A DNA stretch of 64,000 nt. Origin: Canna indica. Its lineage: Eukaryota > Streptophyta > Magnoliopsida > Zingiberales > Cannaceae. Below, in pieces: positions 10,330-20,702 of the stretch (position 1 is the first letter of the stretch; each line of letters opens with the position of its first letter). Below the pieces are notes generated by a model. It saw only the letters and a program-made list of their open reading frames with translations, did not search any database and was not told where the DNA came from. Location: positions 7,132,501 to 7,196,500 of the forward strand of contig CP136895.1 in assembly GCA_034359265.1 (NCBI GenBank), given 5' to 3'. The translations under genes and the position numbers were made by a program.

Positions 10330-10745
10330 GAGAGGTTGTAGGTGACCACCCATGTGTAGCCTTTGGTCATCATGCTGATCTCCCTTGCCATGACAAGATG
10401 GCGAGCAGTGAGGGCGTCGGAGGCGTGCACCACAAAGACTCTAGGATGCATGGTCTTGAGGTCGGAGAGCACGACGATGAGCTAGTCATCGTTGGCCATG
10501 AGGGGGATCATCGAGCGATAGGGCACGCGGGCGTCGTTGGCCTGGAAGGCATCGACGAGGTAGGGGATCATGCCGGTGTCGTACTCGGTGTCCTCGAAGA
10601 TGGGAATCAGCTGGCACCAACTGAAGGAGCGGACGAGGGCAGCGATGGCCTCCGCTTGGCTGGAGTTACCAGGGGCGATGCGCATGAAGTAGGGGGTGCG
10701 GGAGGAGGTGAGGAAGGGGGAGGTGGCGGAGAAGGAGATGATCAA
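10330..10745 (-). pseudogene. Glutamate receptor-like (GLR) ligand-domain fragment in Pack-MULE 2
   Basis: Minus-strand frames read IISFSATSPFLTSSRTPYFM, QAEAIAALVRSFSW, IPIFEDTEYDTGMIPYLVDA and ARVPYRS, then after a frame break RVFVVHASDALTARHLVMA and [19 protein letters not shown]. This is the extracellular ANF-receptor-like domain of plant glutamate receptor-like channels (clade 2/3 style). The first part, 10482-10745, and the second, about 10330-10472, are separated by a stop. The ion-channel and membrane segments are absent. The lectin kinase fragment follows directly downstream. Confidence 0.85.
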
Positions 10746-11118
10746 GCAATCTGGAGCAACCCACGAGCAATTCGGAGCCCGCGAGCCATTGCTGGGTGCA
10801 GTGCGCCACTAGTGGCGGCGCCGAGACAGGCCGTGGAGGTGGTGAGGCTCTTCGAGACAGACCATAGAATACAATAATAATATTTTTTTAAACAATAAAA
10901 TTAGTTAAAATAATAAAATAATAAAATAATAATTCACGTAAGACAAAATTTGCCATGTCGTCGCCGTTAAGTGACACATTAGCAAAAATCGTCAAAAATG
11001 ACGGTGTGTGCTAAACGAGATAACAGAATGATAGTTTGTGTATTTTCTTACTAACGAAAAAAGTTTATGCTAAAAATGAGAAAATGTCCAAAGTTCGTAT
11101 TTTTTGGGGTATTTACCC

Positions 11119-11127
11119 TTTTAAAAA
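11119..11127. repeat. Right 9-bp target duplication of Pack-MULE 2
   Basis: TTTTAAAAA, identical to 9694-9702. Confidence 0.9.
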
Positions 11128-12433
11128 TATGTAACTTTATTTATCAAAAATAAAACACAAGATTTATAAATTAAATAACATAAATGTAAATTATACTATC
11201 TTTATTAATTTTTATTTACTTAATTATTAATTAAATATTTAAAAATATATTTATTTAACAAAATATTGAAAATAAAATTTATAAAAAATACATGACTTAA
11301 ATCCAACATACACTATATACTTTCATCGTGGTAATAAAACAATTGCTCTTAATTAGTTTCATCAATGTATTGTAGTATATATAATTGACATAACAATCTA
11401 TATAACTAATCATAGATACTTTAAATATTGCAGTGTATTGCTGGGGTAAAAATATATATATCTTTATCTAATTTAGCTATTATAGACACACATCTTTTTT
11501 CTTATTTTTTTTCTCAAAATTTGCTCCACCAATGAATTACTGCAAAGTGTCTATAAATCAGAGCTGTCAATAAATTGCGACATATCTTTTTTATCATTTT
11601 CTAAATTTATTAATGCACAATAATGAAATTTATTAATGAGATAATTAAGATTAAGGATATGTTTGGATACCGTTTATATATCGAAGAAAATGATAGGGAA
11701 GAGAAGGGAGGAGAAAAAAAATTAATAATGAAAGAGAAAAGTTAAACTTGTTTGGATGTATCTTGTAAGGGAAAAAAAGTGGAATGAGAAATTTTTTTAT
11801 TTAATAAACACTTATATCATTTTTTGTATGTTATATGTGATGCTTCGAGAAAAAATTAAAATTTATCATAGAAGAGTATTTCCAACCAATCGGAATGAGA
11901 AAATGCCACTAAGATTTATTAAACATATTATAAATTTATGAAAATAATAAAGGTACTTTTATAAATTTGTTTTGGATGAATTTTTTATAATTTTATTTAC
12001 CTTATTCCTTCAAATCGAGGTTGAAAAAAAATTAATTAAGATTTGAAGAGAAACTAAGATAAATAATTTGCCTCCATTTTTTTTTCCTTCCAATCAAACC
12101 ATAAAATCAAATAAGAAATTTTTTCCCCTCCTTTCTTTTTTTTCACTCCTTTAATCTCAATTCAAATTGGCCCTAAAAAAAATAACACATAGGATCCTCA
12201 ATGTCATGCTATTCTCATTAAAAATTCAAATAATAAATTAAGCAACCTAACAAGAGTTATTATTATAAATTTAATTATAAACAGACAAATGGGAGTAAGA
12301 TATTTCCATGGAAGCAATAAAATTAAGGTGGACGTCCTTATTATATTAGCCAAATCACTACTAATAAATGCCTTCCATAAGTGGAAAAGCAAGCATGAAG
12401 GCAAACATCATGCGCGTGACGTGCCCTTACACC
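11128..12433. other. AT-rich spacer; no gene seen
   Basis: Very AT-rich. TTTGGAT- and ATCAAAC-type motifs at about 11665, 11750 and 12095 resemble eroded MITE ends, but no inverted repeat could be fixed. The open frames are short and compositionally non-coding. Confidence 0.45.
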
Positions 12434-13018
12434 AAATTGCTCACTCTTTCCTGCCAAATAACTCGTAGAATATTCTCCACACAACTCATGAAAGAGTGCT
12501 ATCGAATACGATGAATCTGGAATTTCCAATGCACGCGATCCGAAATATTAGTAGAATAATAATGATCCGAGTGGACTTGTTCACATATTTCCATATGTAT
12601 TCAGCTATATATTCAAGAAAAATAATGAGCAGATCTTTTAATTTAAAACTTGATCTTGTAAAACTACGTTATAGTATATTAATGTGAAAATAGCTGCATC
12701 AATTTAATTTCCTAATTGTATGATAATTTTGAGATATAGTGCTTCAAGTGATATCAAGACACTGTATCAATTCCCTATAACGTAGTTTTACAAGATTAAG
12801 TTTTAAATTAAAAGATCTGCTCACTATTTTTCTTGGATATATAGCTGAATACATATGGAAATATGTGAACAAGTCCACTCGGATCACTATTATTCTACTA
12901 ATATTTTGGATCACGTGCACTGGAAATTCCAGTTTCATCGTATTCGATAGCACTCTTTCATGAGTTGTGTGGAGAATACTCTACAAGTTATTTGGCAGGA
13001 AAGAGTGAGCAATTTGAA
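12434..13018. repeat. Long hairpin: 240-bp inverted repeat, about 96% paired
   Basis: The left arm (about 12434-12675) and right arm (about 12772-13018) are reverse complements with roughly ten mismatches, around a loop of about 95 bp. Shared runs include TCATGAAAGAGTGCTATCG, GAGTGGACTTGTTCACATAT and AGCAGATCTTTTAATTTAAA. The frames on opposite strands of the two arms mirror each other simply because of the palindrome. A transcript would fold into long double-stranded RNA. It may be a MITE or a precursor of small RNAs; no target duplication was identified. Confidence 0.85.
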
Positions 13019-13131
13019 AATAGTGAGAATATTCTACAAGTTATTTGGCAAGGAAAAAGTGAGCAATTTGAAAATAGTGAGAATATTCTACAAGTTATTT
13101 GGCAGGAAAGAGTGAGCAATTTGAAAATAGT
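12972..13131. repeat. Three tandem copies of a 53-54 bp unit
   Basis: Units at 12972-13024, 13025-13078 and 13079-13131, each beginning GAGAATA.TCTACAAGTTAT and ending AATTTGAAAATAGT. The first overlaps the outer end of the hairpin's right arm. Confidence 0.9.
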
Positions 13132-13206
13132 ATATTAATGTGAAAATAGCTGAATCAATTTAATTTCCTAATTGTATGATAATTTTGAGATAGTGCTTCG
13201 AGTGAT
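13130..13206 (+). repeat. Second copy of the hairpin loop sequence
   Basis: TATTAATGTGAAAATAGCTG and onward repeats 12675-12754 (the hairpin loop) in direct orientation with few changes. The right side therefore looks like a partial duplication of arm plus loop. Confidence 0.8.
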
Positions 13207-14124
13207 ATTATGATATATATATAGTTAATTAATAAATATATTATGATTTTTATTAAAAAATTTAAATCTATCATGATTTTTCATTTATTTTAAATGCATA
13301 CTTCAATTCGTTTCAATTATAGCACACCGTCAAATTCGGATTAAATTTTTCAACGGATTAAATTTTTCGTTAAACTACTGACCTGGCATCGTTGACGTGT
13401 TAATTTAAGTCCAGTCAATTATTAATTTAATATATAAAAAATAGATAAGGTGACCTATCTTACCTATTGATTTAATATATATTCACAGTTAGAAAAAAGC
13501 TTGATGAAATCCAACCTAAACCTAATTGCTAAATATCAAAACTTAATTACCTAGCTCCACCTATTTCTGGAGTGCACCCTGAGCTCTAATTTGAGTAAAG
13601 CAGAGGAGAAAGATGTGTTACCTATCAAAAGTGGGCTTGCTCATTTAAATCTAGTTGGAGGTCATCCTCTTCCAGCCCAAACCTGTCACAATTGGACAAA
13701 AGTTTAGATGATAAATGGCCCTTTTGGAGCATTGACTCCTGCAACCTGCAACCAGCTGAACATAAAGAATCTTTCTTTATTAATTTTTTTTTAAATACAA
13801 CGTAAAAGTACAATTTACTTAGATCCCATTAGGTGAGTTATTTTTGTATTTTGTAGAAAAATACGCTTTTGGATAAAATTGTACTTCCAACCTTTAAGAT
13901 GTCAATCAAATGACATCTAAATATGATTTCAGTTGGATACAAGGAGCAAGTTAGCTTGATGCGAACATACCACCCTAAACCTTGACAAAAAAGTTCATTC
14001 TTAAGATAAAATAAAAAGTTCTAATAAAGTCCTAAAAAGGGGGAAAATTAAGGATGAGAGGATTAATTATTTAGATATATACTACAAATTACAAAACTCA
14101 TTTTGAAAAAGAGATAAAAAGTTT
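13207..14124. other. AT-rich spacer; no gene seen
   Basis: No convincing gene or repeat. This is the 3' flank of the minus-strand gene at 14125-14943, so its 3' UTR and polyadenylation site should lie in the right-hand part. Confidence 0.45.
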
Positions 14125-14943
14125 CTAAATGAGCTTCCAACTAAGGCTTTTAGAAGAAGCTTTAGAGACCAACAGGCCCACCCCCAGGCACATCACCCAT
14201 ATGCCTACGTCAACAGCCCATTTCACCCCTTCCATCTCCAACTCAAAATCTTTGCCGTTCATTCCCTTCCCGCCCCACTCCTTCGAATGTCCACCCTCCG
14301 ATCCCACTATCTCCCACCCCTCCTCCATCTCCTCCTCGCCGCCCTCGCAGCACAAGCAGTCGCAGCCCTCCCTCTCCTCCGGTATCTCCTCCAGCCTCAA
14401 GCAAAACCCCTTTCTCCGCCTCCGCCTCCTGCCCTCTTCCTGCGCCGCCGCTGCCACCTCCACCCTCCGCCCTATCGACACCCCCTTCTCCCCCTGCACC
14501 CACGCCTCCGCCGCTGCCACCCCCACCTCCTCCCTCTCCGCCGCGCACCGCAGCTCCATGTCCCACCCGCCGTTCCCTCGCCGGAACACTCCCCTCAGCA
14601 CCTTCTCCTCCCCGACGTACGCGTCGAACCGCACACCCTCGCCGGCCCTCACCCGGTCCGTGCTCGCGAACACCGCCTCCGCGCCGCAGCTCCGAGGCGG
14701 CTCCGCCGAGCGGATCCGATGGAGAGGCACGATGGCCGGGGCCTCGGCGCGGACTCTGGTCCCGTTGACCTCGAGCAAGTTGCCGTCGATCCGAGGGAGG
14801 TAGACGAGGGTCAGGGCGTTCAGAAGCGGCCAACGGCCGCCGGCGACGAAGATGCGGAGGTAGAACGCGCTGATCCGGAGGGGGTCACGTTCCCTGGTGT
14901 ACCCGGTCGTGCCGGGGATGCTCTCCGTGGTGGATCGGCACAT
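14125..14943 (-). CDS. Uncharacterised plant protein of the At1g01500-like family, 272 aa
   Basis: A single long GC-rich frame. The first half resembles the conserved plant family of Arabidopsis At1g01500, whose biochemical role is not established: RISAFYLRIF, LTLVYLPRIDGNLLEVNGTR, VPLHRIR, VFASTDRVRAGEGVRFDAYV and a GWDMELRC block. The middle is rich in Arg/Glu with a cysteine cluster (CDCLCC, about residues 195-200). The C-terminus has one hydrophobic segment of about 20 residues (VDVGIWVMCLGVGLLVSKAS) that could anchor it in a membrane. The frame stays open upstream of the chosen ATG to a TAG with no other ATG, so an upstream exon spliced onto this one is possible. Long antisense frames here arise from high GC and are not genes. 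Confidence 0.75.
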   Translation of the reverse strand: MCRSTTESIPGTTGYTRERDPLRISAFYLRIFVAGGRWPLLNALTLVYLPRIDGNLLEVNGTRVRAEAPAIVPLHRIRSAEPPRSCGAEAVFASTDRVRAGEGVRFDAYVGEEKVLRGVFRRGNGGWDMELRCAAEREEVGVAAAEAWVQGEKGVSIGRRVEVAAAAQEEGRRRRRRKGFCLRLEEIPEEREGCDCLCCEGGEEEMEEGWEIVGSEGGHSKEWGGKGMNGKDFELEMEGVKWAVDVGIWVMCLGVGLLVSKASSKSLSWKLI

Positions 14944-16117
14944 CCAGGTATGTCTCGATTTCTCGCGCTACTTGGAATTTTTTCGTGATTCCTGTTCGAT
15001 TTCGTTGGGGTTTGTACTTTGTAGAGGAAGAGAAGGGGAGGGGTAGGGATTTAAGATTTGGGAGACGGGGAGTAGGAATCGGGGGCGAAAACTGGCGGAT
15101 TTCCGAAAAGAGCGCATTGTTTTCGCGTTCCAGCTTCGGCTCGCTTTTGGTCTTCTGGAATTCAGTGGTCGCGCGGCACGCGGTTTCCTGGGGTGGGCGG
15201 AGGCGGATGGGACGCGTGGCACGAGATCAGCGGTTGAGTCGGTGATGTCTTGGCTTGTAGCGTCGCAGCGATGGGGATGTCGGGTGGCGTGCGAAAACGT
15301 TGGGCGAGGGGGGAAGGTTTCGATAGAAGTAGATCCAACGGTGGTATGGAACAGCATACATAGTTAAGATAGGGATCATTAAATTTACTCACTAATGAAG
15401 TAGAATTAGTATTACAGAGTATGTAAGTTGACTTAAAGCAAGTACTAATATTAGCGTGCTGCTTATAAATATGGAAAATAATAGATAATATTATAGAAAG
15501 TTTTGACGGCTTCCCATTGTGAAAATTCATGTCAAGAACTTGGAAAGTTGACTGCAATAGCTGTCGATCTTCATATTTAGGGTAGTTCAGCTGAAATTTC
15601 TTAGTTATAGCTATTATTAGCAGGACATTCAGTCGTGCCGATAATTTAGCATCATGGTCGATCATACAGGTGAATAGGAATATTCCCTCACTCAAACAAG
15701 CAAGTGGGATGGAGGACGATGATTCTTCCATGAGTGGATAAATATTTTAAAAAACGATGCTCTTTATAATTTTTGATCAAATTATATAAATAGAAAAAAA
15801 TAATCATTTTTATCTTCTTTTCTCCTTCCGTGATCTCTTGCTCATCTGAACGCCTTCCTCCATTTTTCTATCTCCCTCTCTTCGCCAGATTCACCATTGA
15901 CAGTGGTCCCTCGCTACTCTCTCACCCTCTTCTCTCACTGATCAATGTACAATCTCGTGTCGCGATTTCGTCGATCAATCTTTGGCATCCCATGTTTACC
16001 TTTAGCATGAACCAGATCCATCTCTTCTTTATAAGTGATATGTAACGCAAACAGAAATCACACGAATAACATAGATATATGAGTGCGACGTGTTTTGTCT
16101 TTTTCTCGGATTGTCGA
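14944..16117. other. Upstream region of the At1g01500-like gene; no other gene seen
   Basis: 14944-15330 is GC-rich and probably holds the 5' UTR and promoter of the minus-strand gene. From 15360 the sequence is AT-rich with CT-rich blocks (15805-15930). The long minus frame crossing 15162-15731 spans both compositions and shows no domain, so it is not called. Confidence 0.45.
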
Positions 16118-16370
16118 CTCAATCACGGGTTGTCCTGAGTTGTCGACACCCTGGGCGGGGTTATTTTGGGTTGTCCTGGATTGTCGACATCTAGAGCAAG
16201 GTGTGTTATATTTATCCATTGTTGTTGGCATATCGACAAGGTGTTCCCAGATTGTTGACATCCAGGACGGGGGGTGTTATCTTTGTCTATTGTTTGTTGG
16301 CATATGAACGGGTTGTCTCGAGTTGTCGACACATGAATAGGTTATTTTGGGTTATCTTGGATTGTCGACC

Positions 16371-16718
16371 TCTAGAGCTAGAGGTGGCAATGGGCGGGCT
16401 GGGCTCGCCCCTGGGCACGTGGGCCGTGCCAGGCACGACCCACGAGCCAAGCATGACACGCGTGCTGTGCTAGCCCAGTCAAAGCTAGGTCTAACGCGCG
16501 TAAGGCCTGGGCCAGACCCAGGCCTGGCTTGAGTCTGGTCGAGCCAGACCTGATTATTTTTTTAAAAAAATATTATTATTTTTAAATTTTTAAAAGTTTC
16601 GGACCGTCCCGAGCCCGAAGGGGCGGGCTCAGACCAGGGCTAGGGTTACCTCTTGAATTGTCGGGTCGTGCCTGGCACGACCCGGTCAACACGACCCATT
16701 GCCACCTCTATCTAGAGC
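16371..16718. repeat. 8-bp target duplications TCTAGAGC around the hAT MITE
   Basis: TCTAGAGC at 16371-16378 and again at 16711-16718, exactly flanking the MITE. Confidence 0.92.
16379..16710. mobile_element. hAT MITE, 332 bp, TIR TAGAGGTGGCAATGGG
   Basis: Perfect 16-bp terminal inverted repeats (TAGAGGTGGCAATGGG at the left, its complement at the right), a GC-rich interior with repeated GGGC/GCCC and an 8-bp target duplication. It is inserted in the second unit of the tandem repeat. Non-coding, so it depends on a hAT transposase from elsewhere. Confidence 0.95.
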
Positions 16719-16865
16719 GATGTGTGTTATCTTTATTCCTTGTTGTTGGCATATCGACGATGTGTTCCCGAACTGTTGACATCCAAGGTGGGGGTGTTGT
16801 CTTTGTCCATTGTTTGTTGGCATATAAACGGGTTGTCCCGAGTTATCGACACCTGGACAGGTTGT

Positions 16866-17312
16866 TGAAATAAACCCATCTTTTCATCATACGAGTCAAA
16901 TATTAATGGTTTAATTAGGGTAATTTTATCCAAATTTTTTCCTCTTAACTAATTTTTATTAAACTTATAAAGAGGAGTCACTTTAAAACATGTATCCCAA
17001 AAGTATCATATAAAAAAACGCCCATAGTTTCTACTCAGTAGTTTATCAGCAGTTGGCCATTGTTAATTAGTTGTTCATCCTAAAAGAAGGATGATACTAT
17101 TTTTTTTTTACTTTTAGGATGCTAAATAACATTTTTGATGAATTGAAAATTATTTAAAATTCTTCACCAAATAATGTTCTAGAAAAAAAATGTCATTTCT
17201 GAAACTAAAAGCCAAATATACCAAAATTATATTAATTAATTGTGGGCCACCTAGGATGTGCATGTAATACGAGCAATACGCATACCATCATGGAAGTTGA
17301 TAGAAGTTTACC
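16866..17312. other. AT-rich spacer; no gene seen
   Basis: Nothing supportable. Confidence 0.5.
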
Positions 17313-17319
17313 ATGCAAA

Positions 17320-18046
17320 CTACGGTGAGAAAGAAGGGAGTATATACTAGGATTGTTCACAGATCAAATTGGGTTCGGAGAAAAAATCGGTTTGGCGACC
17401 ATCCAATAAGTAACCGGGTTTGGTTGGGTTTGAAAGTAAAAAAATTGAACTCGACCCATCCTAGATCAAGTCGGGTCGCGTACCCATTTCGGAATTTTGG
17501 GTCCCTAAAGGTTTAAAATGGTCCCTAAACTTTTTTAGAATTTTCACATTGGTCCCATAACTTTTTTTCGAGTCAATTGGATCCCTAAAGATTTGTAAAC
17601 GTCATTTTGGTCCCTGGTCGTGACCATGCCGTTAAAAAAAATGCGTCACTTTGGTCCCTGGTAATTGGTCATGACCAGGGACCTAATTGACTCGAAAAAA
17701 AATTATTGGACCAATGTGAAAATTCTAAAAAAATTTAGGAACTATTTTAGATCTTTTTCCTATAAAAAATAACGAGATAAGCACCGCATGTTTCAAGAAG
17801 AGAAGACATGGTCACACGTCTTGGGGCACGTCAACCTGAGATTTTTAAATTTTTTAAACAATTGAAAAATATAAATAATTGAGTAATTAGATCGGAGCTG
17901 GGATCATCGGATTCCAAATATTAAAATCCGAGACCCGATTCTATTATAATCAAAATTGATTAAATTGAACCCAACCCCAGCATGATTACCCAACCCGACT
18001 TAATTGGTTCGGATCAGATCAGATTCTCGAATTCATTGGCCACCCC
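17320..18046. mobile_element. Degenerate hAT-like MITE interrupted by a smaller fold-back MITE
   Basis: The outer ends (about 17350-17420, with AATTGGGTTCGG and AACCGGGTTTGGTT; and about 17960-18046, ending GGCCACCCCTA) are loosely inverted and resemble hAT MITE arms. The TAGGGGTGGCC-type right end is well kept, the left end poorly. The region is interrupted by the fold-back element at about 17500-17757. Confidence 0.4.
17500..17757. mobile_element. Small fold-back MITE with GGTCCCTAAA-type ends
   Basis: The left arm, about 17513-17600 (GGTCCCTAAACTTTTTTAG, ATTTTCACATTGGTCC, TTTCGAGTCAATTGGATCC), pairs with the right arm, about 17665-17749. The loop holds GGTCCCTGGTCGTGACCATG. No coding sequence; likely a MULE-type MITE. 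Confidence 0.75.
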
Positions 18047-18431
18047 TAATATATGGAGTACTAAGCTGATACTACATTACTAATGTAAATTTTGGTATAC
18101 GATTAACTAATATTTAATGGACTTAAATACATAGTTAAACGGTTGGTTGGGGCTTCACATCGGTGCCATCATCGGCCATAATCATACAGTGGGCAGTCCG
18201 CGTTAGTTGTTGTATGGCCCACTTGCAAGTATTAATTAATGTATATATTCATTGCATCGGTCAGATCTCAATCAAGTTAGAAGCCTGGTGCCTGCAACTC
18301 ACTCATCAATTATTACTTTATTAGATTTAGGCATGTAACTTTTCTCTTTCTTCGATCTAAGTAATCCACAACTTGTTTCGTTGTCTAATAAAACATGGAT
18401 TAGGATAGTAGAATTACTCGTATATATTTTA

Positions 18432-19292
18432 TAGAGGAGAAATGCATATTTAGCTCTATAAATTTTTAATTTTTTAAATTTTAGATTTATAAATTTTATT
18501 TTAGTATTTTCAGTCTTATAAATTTGCTCCGCAGCATAGATTTGATTCTTTCAATGATAATCTGTTAACTCTATATCAATGTGGACTAACGCTGTTCATA
18601 GACGTTGACAGATTTGATCCTATAAATTTTATTTTAAAATTTTCAATCATATATATTTGCCTCGTAGCACATATTTGGTTCTATATTTCATCATGTAGCA
18701 CACATTTGGTCCTATCCGCGACGGTCCGTTAACTCTCCGTCCACGAAAAAATAAATGACGTTATGTCCATGTTGACGGAGTTAACAGACAGTCGTGGATA
18801 AGACTAAATCTATATGACCGACCGGCATATAGACAAGTTGGTATGTTAACTACATAACATAGATTTGCTTCGTAACATATATAAGTTTGCTTCGTAACAT
18901 AGATTTGGTCTTATTTATGGCGGTCCGTTAACTCCGTCAATATGGACATAACGTCGTTTATTTTTTCGTGGACGAAGAGTTAACAGACCATCACGGAGAT
19001 GATCAAATTTGTGCTATGGGGCAAATATATTGGACCAAATTTGTGCTACGGGGCAAATATATATGACCAAATCTATGTTACAAGACAAACATATATGACT
19101 GAAAATTTTGAAATGAAACTTATAGGACCAAACCTGTCAACGTGTATGAACGACGTTAGTCCACATTGACGGAGAGTTAACGGACCATCACTGATATGAC
19201 CAAATTTGTACTATGGAGCAAAATTATATGACTGAAAATACCTAAATGAATTTATATGATCAAATTTGCACTTCTCCCTAATTAATAAAAAT
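18432..19292. mobile_element. Large fold-back element, arms of about 410 bp
   Basis: The left half (from GAGAAATGCATATTTAGC) matches the reverse complement of the right half (ending TTTGCACTTCTCCC). Paired blocks include ATCAATGTGGACTAACG / CGTTAGTCCACATTGA, GTTGACAGATTTGATCCTAT and CGTCCACGAAAAAATAAA. The unit ATAGATTTGGTC.TAT recurs several times inside each arm. Non-coding; probably a non-autonomous MULE. Confidence 0.75.
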
Positions 19293-20035
19293 TCTCCGAA
19301 CTTTAGCCTAATTAATAAAAAACCCTATAAATTCTCTCTCTCTCAACTTGCAGTGCTATATATGAAAAAAAACACATGAACTTTGATTGTGATGCAAAAA
19401 ATCCTCTGAACTTTAATTATGATGCAAAAAATTCTGGACTTTTATTGTTACATTTCAAACCTGTATGAAAGTATATAAAATGCACCGACGACGGATAATA
19501 TATACAAGACAATAATAAAATATATTAAAAATCTTTTCTCACTTTACAATAAAATTGTCAAAAATAACATTAAAATAAATACCAAAAATTGATGTTGTAA
19601 TTTACAAGATCACCGCTATCAAAAAATTGACCACTAAGTGTTTGATATTAGGGTTGTTTTTGCATCGGAGTCCAAGTTCAGATATTTTTTTGCATCATAA
19701 TCAAAATTCATGGAATTTTTGCATCACAAGGGAACTCATAACTCAATTAGCATCTAGCAGCCAAGCATCTAAAGGCACTGCAAATTGAGAAAGAATATAT
19801 ATATATATAAAAAATTAAATATGACACGATAAATAAATTACACATGGATGAATAAGATATCGTCACACGGTGCTGATGTGGAATTCTATTAAAAAGTTAA
19901 CGAAGAGATAAGAACATATATTTTTTTTTACTAGTTTTTCAATAGTTGGTGGAGTTTTTTTTGCGTAATTTTAAAGTTTGTGAGATCTTTTGTTAATTAG
20001 GCTAAAGTTCGAGAGCTTTTTGCCTTGATATTGTT
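19293..20035. mobile_element. Second fold-back element abutting the first
   Basis: Outer arms TCTCCGAACTTTAGCCTAAT (about 19294) and ATTAGGCTAAAGTTCGAGAG (about 19998) are inverted. Inner arms around 19385-19435 and 19660-19730 share ATGCAAAAAATTC/GAATTTTTGCAT. A CTCTCTCT/ATATATAT pair sits between. Non-coding. Confidence 0.6.
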
Positions 20036-20377
20036 AATTAGGCTATATGATATCTTACATATATCTTATTAATTAAGTGAAACCACAATTATTAATCCGT
20101 TTTTAACTCAATTTCAGGGTAGCCCAGAAAATCAAACGCTCAACCCTACTTTCGTATCTGTTTGTTTTATTTCGATAATATCAACAAACATAAAATTGAT
20201 TTGTACAGAACAATCATGCATGGATTGAAATTAAATGAGAGGTAGTGGAGCCTTAATTAATGTTTCAACTTTCAACCGTTCATTTCAGTACAACTTGATC
20301 AACACAATCATTTAACAAATTAATGCTTTTGGTATTTTTAATTTTTCTTGTGAAAAATGTTTTGGTAAAATTAATTG

Positions 20378-20576
20378 TTGTGAACCCATTTGTGCTCAAG
20401 TGGTAATAGCATCCGGGTATATTGTCTAGGTCTTTGGTTCAATATCTAGTTGTAGTGTTTTGTGCGTCTTCAAGACGTTATTATACATTTTGTAATACAC
20501 TTTGTGGGTATATTATCGTGTTCACGCTTTGTAATGACTCTGTTATAAAATTATTTTTTTATTTTATTAAAATAAA
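20378..20576 (+). repeat. SINE-like element
   Basis: Pol III-like boxes are present: AAGTGGTAATAGCATCCGG (A-box-like) and TTGGTTCAATATC (B-box-like), about 33 bp apart, followed by about 110 bp ending in a T/A-rich tail. This is typical of tRNA-derived SINEs. The element is diverged and lies just upstream of the cytochrome b5 gene. Confidence 0.45.
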
Positions 20577-20623
20577 ATTAATTGCTACAAAGTATGTTAA
20601 CCAATTATGTGCTTTTTCTTCTT

Positions 20624-20634
20624 CTGCTATATAA
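20624..20634 (+). promoter_or_regulatory. TATA box of the cytochrome b5 gene
   Basis: CTATATAAAT lies about 70 bp upstream of the cytochrome b5 ATG, a normal plant distance for a TATA box with a short 5' UTR. A CTTCTTCT tract precedes it. Confidence 0.7.
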
Positions 20635-20702
20635 ATCTTCCAAGACTTTGTAATCAGCTACAGACCGATCCAGTGGAATCATTAGTCGAGGAAAAGTAAG
20701 CA

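Larger units (their letters stand above)
9703..11118. mobile_element. Pack-MULE 2: carries receptor kinase and glutamate receptor pieces
   Basis: A 1,416-bp element starting GGGTAAATACCC and ending in the reverse complement (GGGGTATTTACCC). The terminal inverted repeats are about 170 bp (9703-9870 and 10950-11118) and are flanked by a perfect 9-bp target duplication. It has no transposase. The repeats and the next roughly 170 bp of the left side are homologous to Pack-MULE 1 (ATAAATAA.G.CACG, CTTCATTATTGACCAAGATAT, CAACTCACGCCACCACCCA), so the two are one family. The interior carries two host gene fragments, both on the minus strand. Confidence 0.95.
16126..16865 (+). repeat. Tandem repeat, about 181-bp unit, 2.2 copies, one split by a MITE
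   Basis: Copies start at about 16125 and 16308, and a partial one at 16828 (CGGGTTGTC.CGAGTT.TCGACACC). Internal landmarks recur in each: ATTGTCGAC, TTGTTGGCATATCGAC, TTGTTGACATCCA and ATTGTTTGTTGGCATAT. Subtracting the 340-bp MITE insertion restores the same spacing for the second unit. Non-coding. Confidence 0.85.

Noticed and set aside
10398..10877. 159-codon plus-strand frame in Pack-MULE 2
   Set aside because: Antisense of the glutamate receptor-like fragment; Gly/Glu/Val bias comes from GC-rich complement.
12496..12953. Two similar frames on opposite strands (63 and 69 codons)
   Set aside because: They mirror each other only because the DNA is an inverted repeat; no family or codon-use support.
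14129..14988. Long plus-strand open frames (224 and 233 codons) opposite the At1g01500-like gene
   Set aside because: They are Ser/Pro/Leu-rich antisense readings of a GC-rich minus-strand gene with recognisable family motifs; no domain in either.
15162..15731. 189-codon minus-strand frame upstream of the At1g01500-like gene
   Set aside because: Spans a sharp composition change, shows no domain or signal and overlaps the likely promoter.
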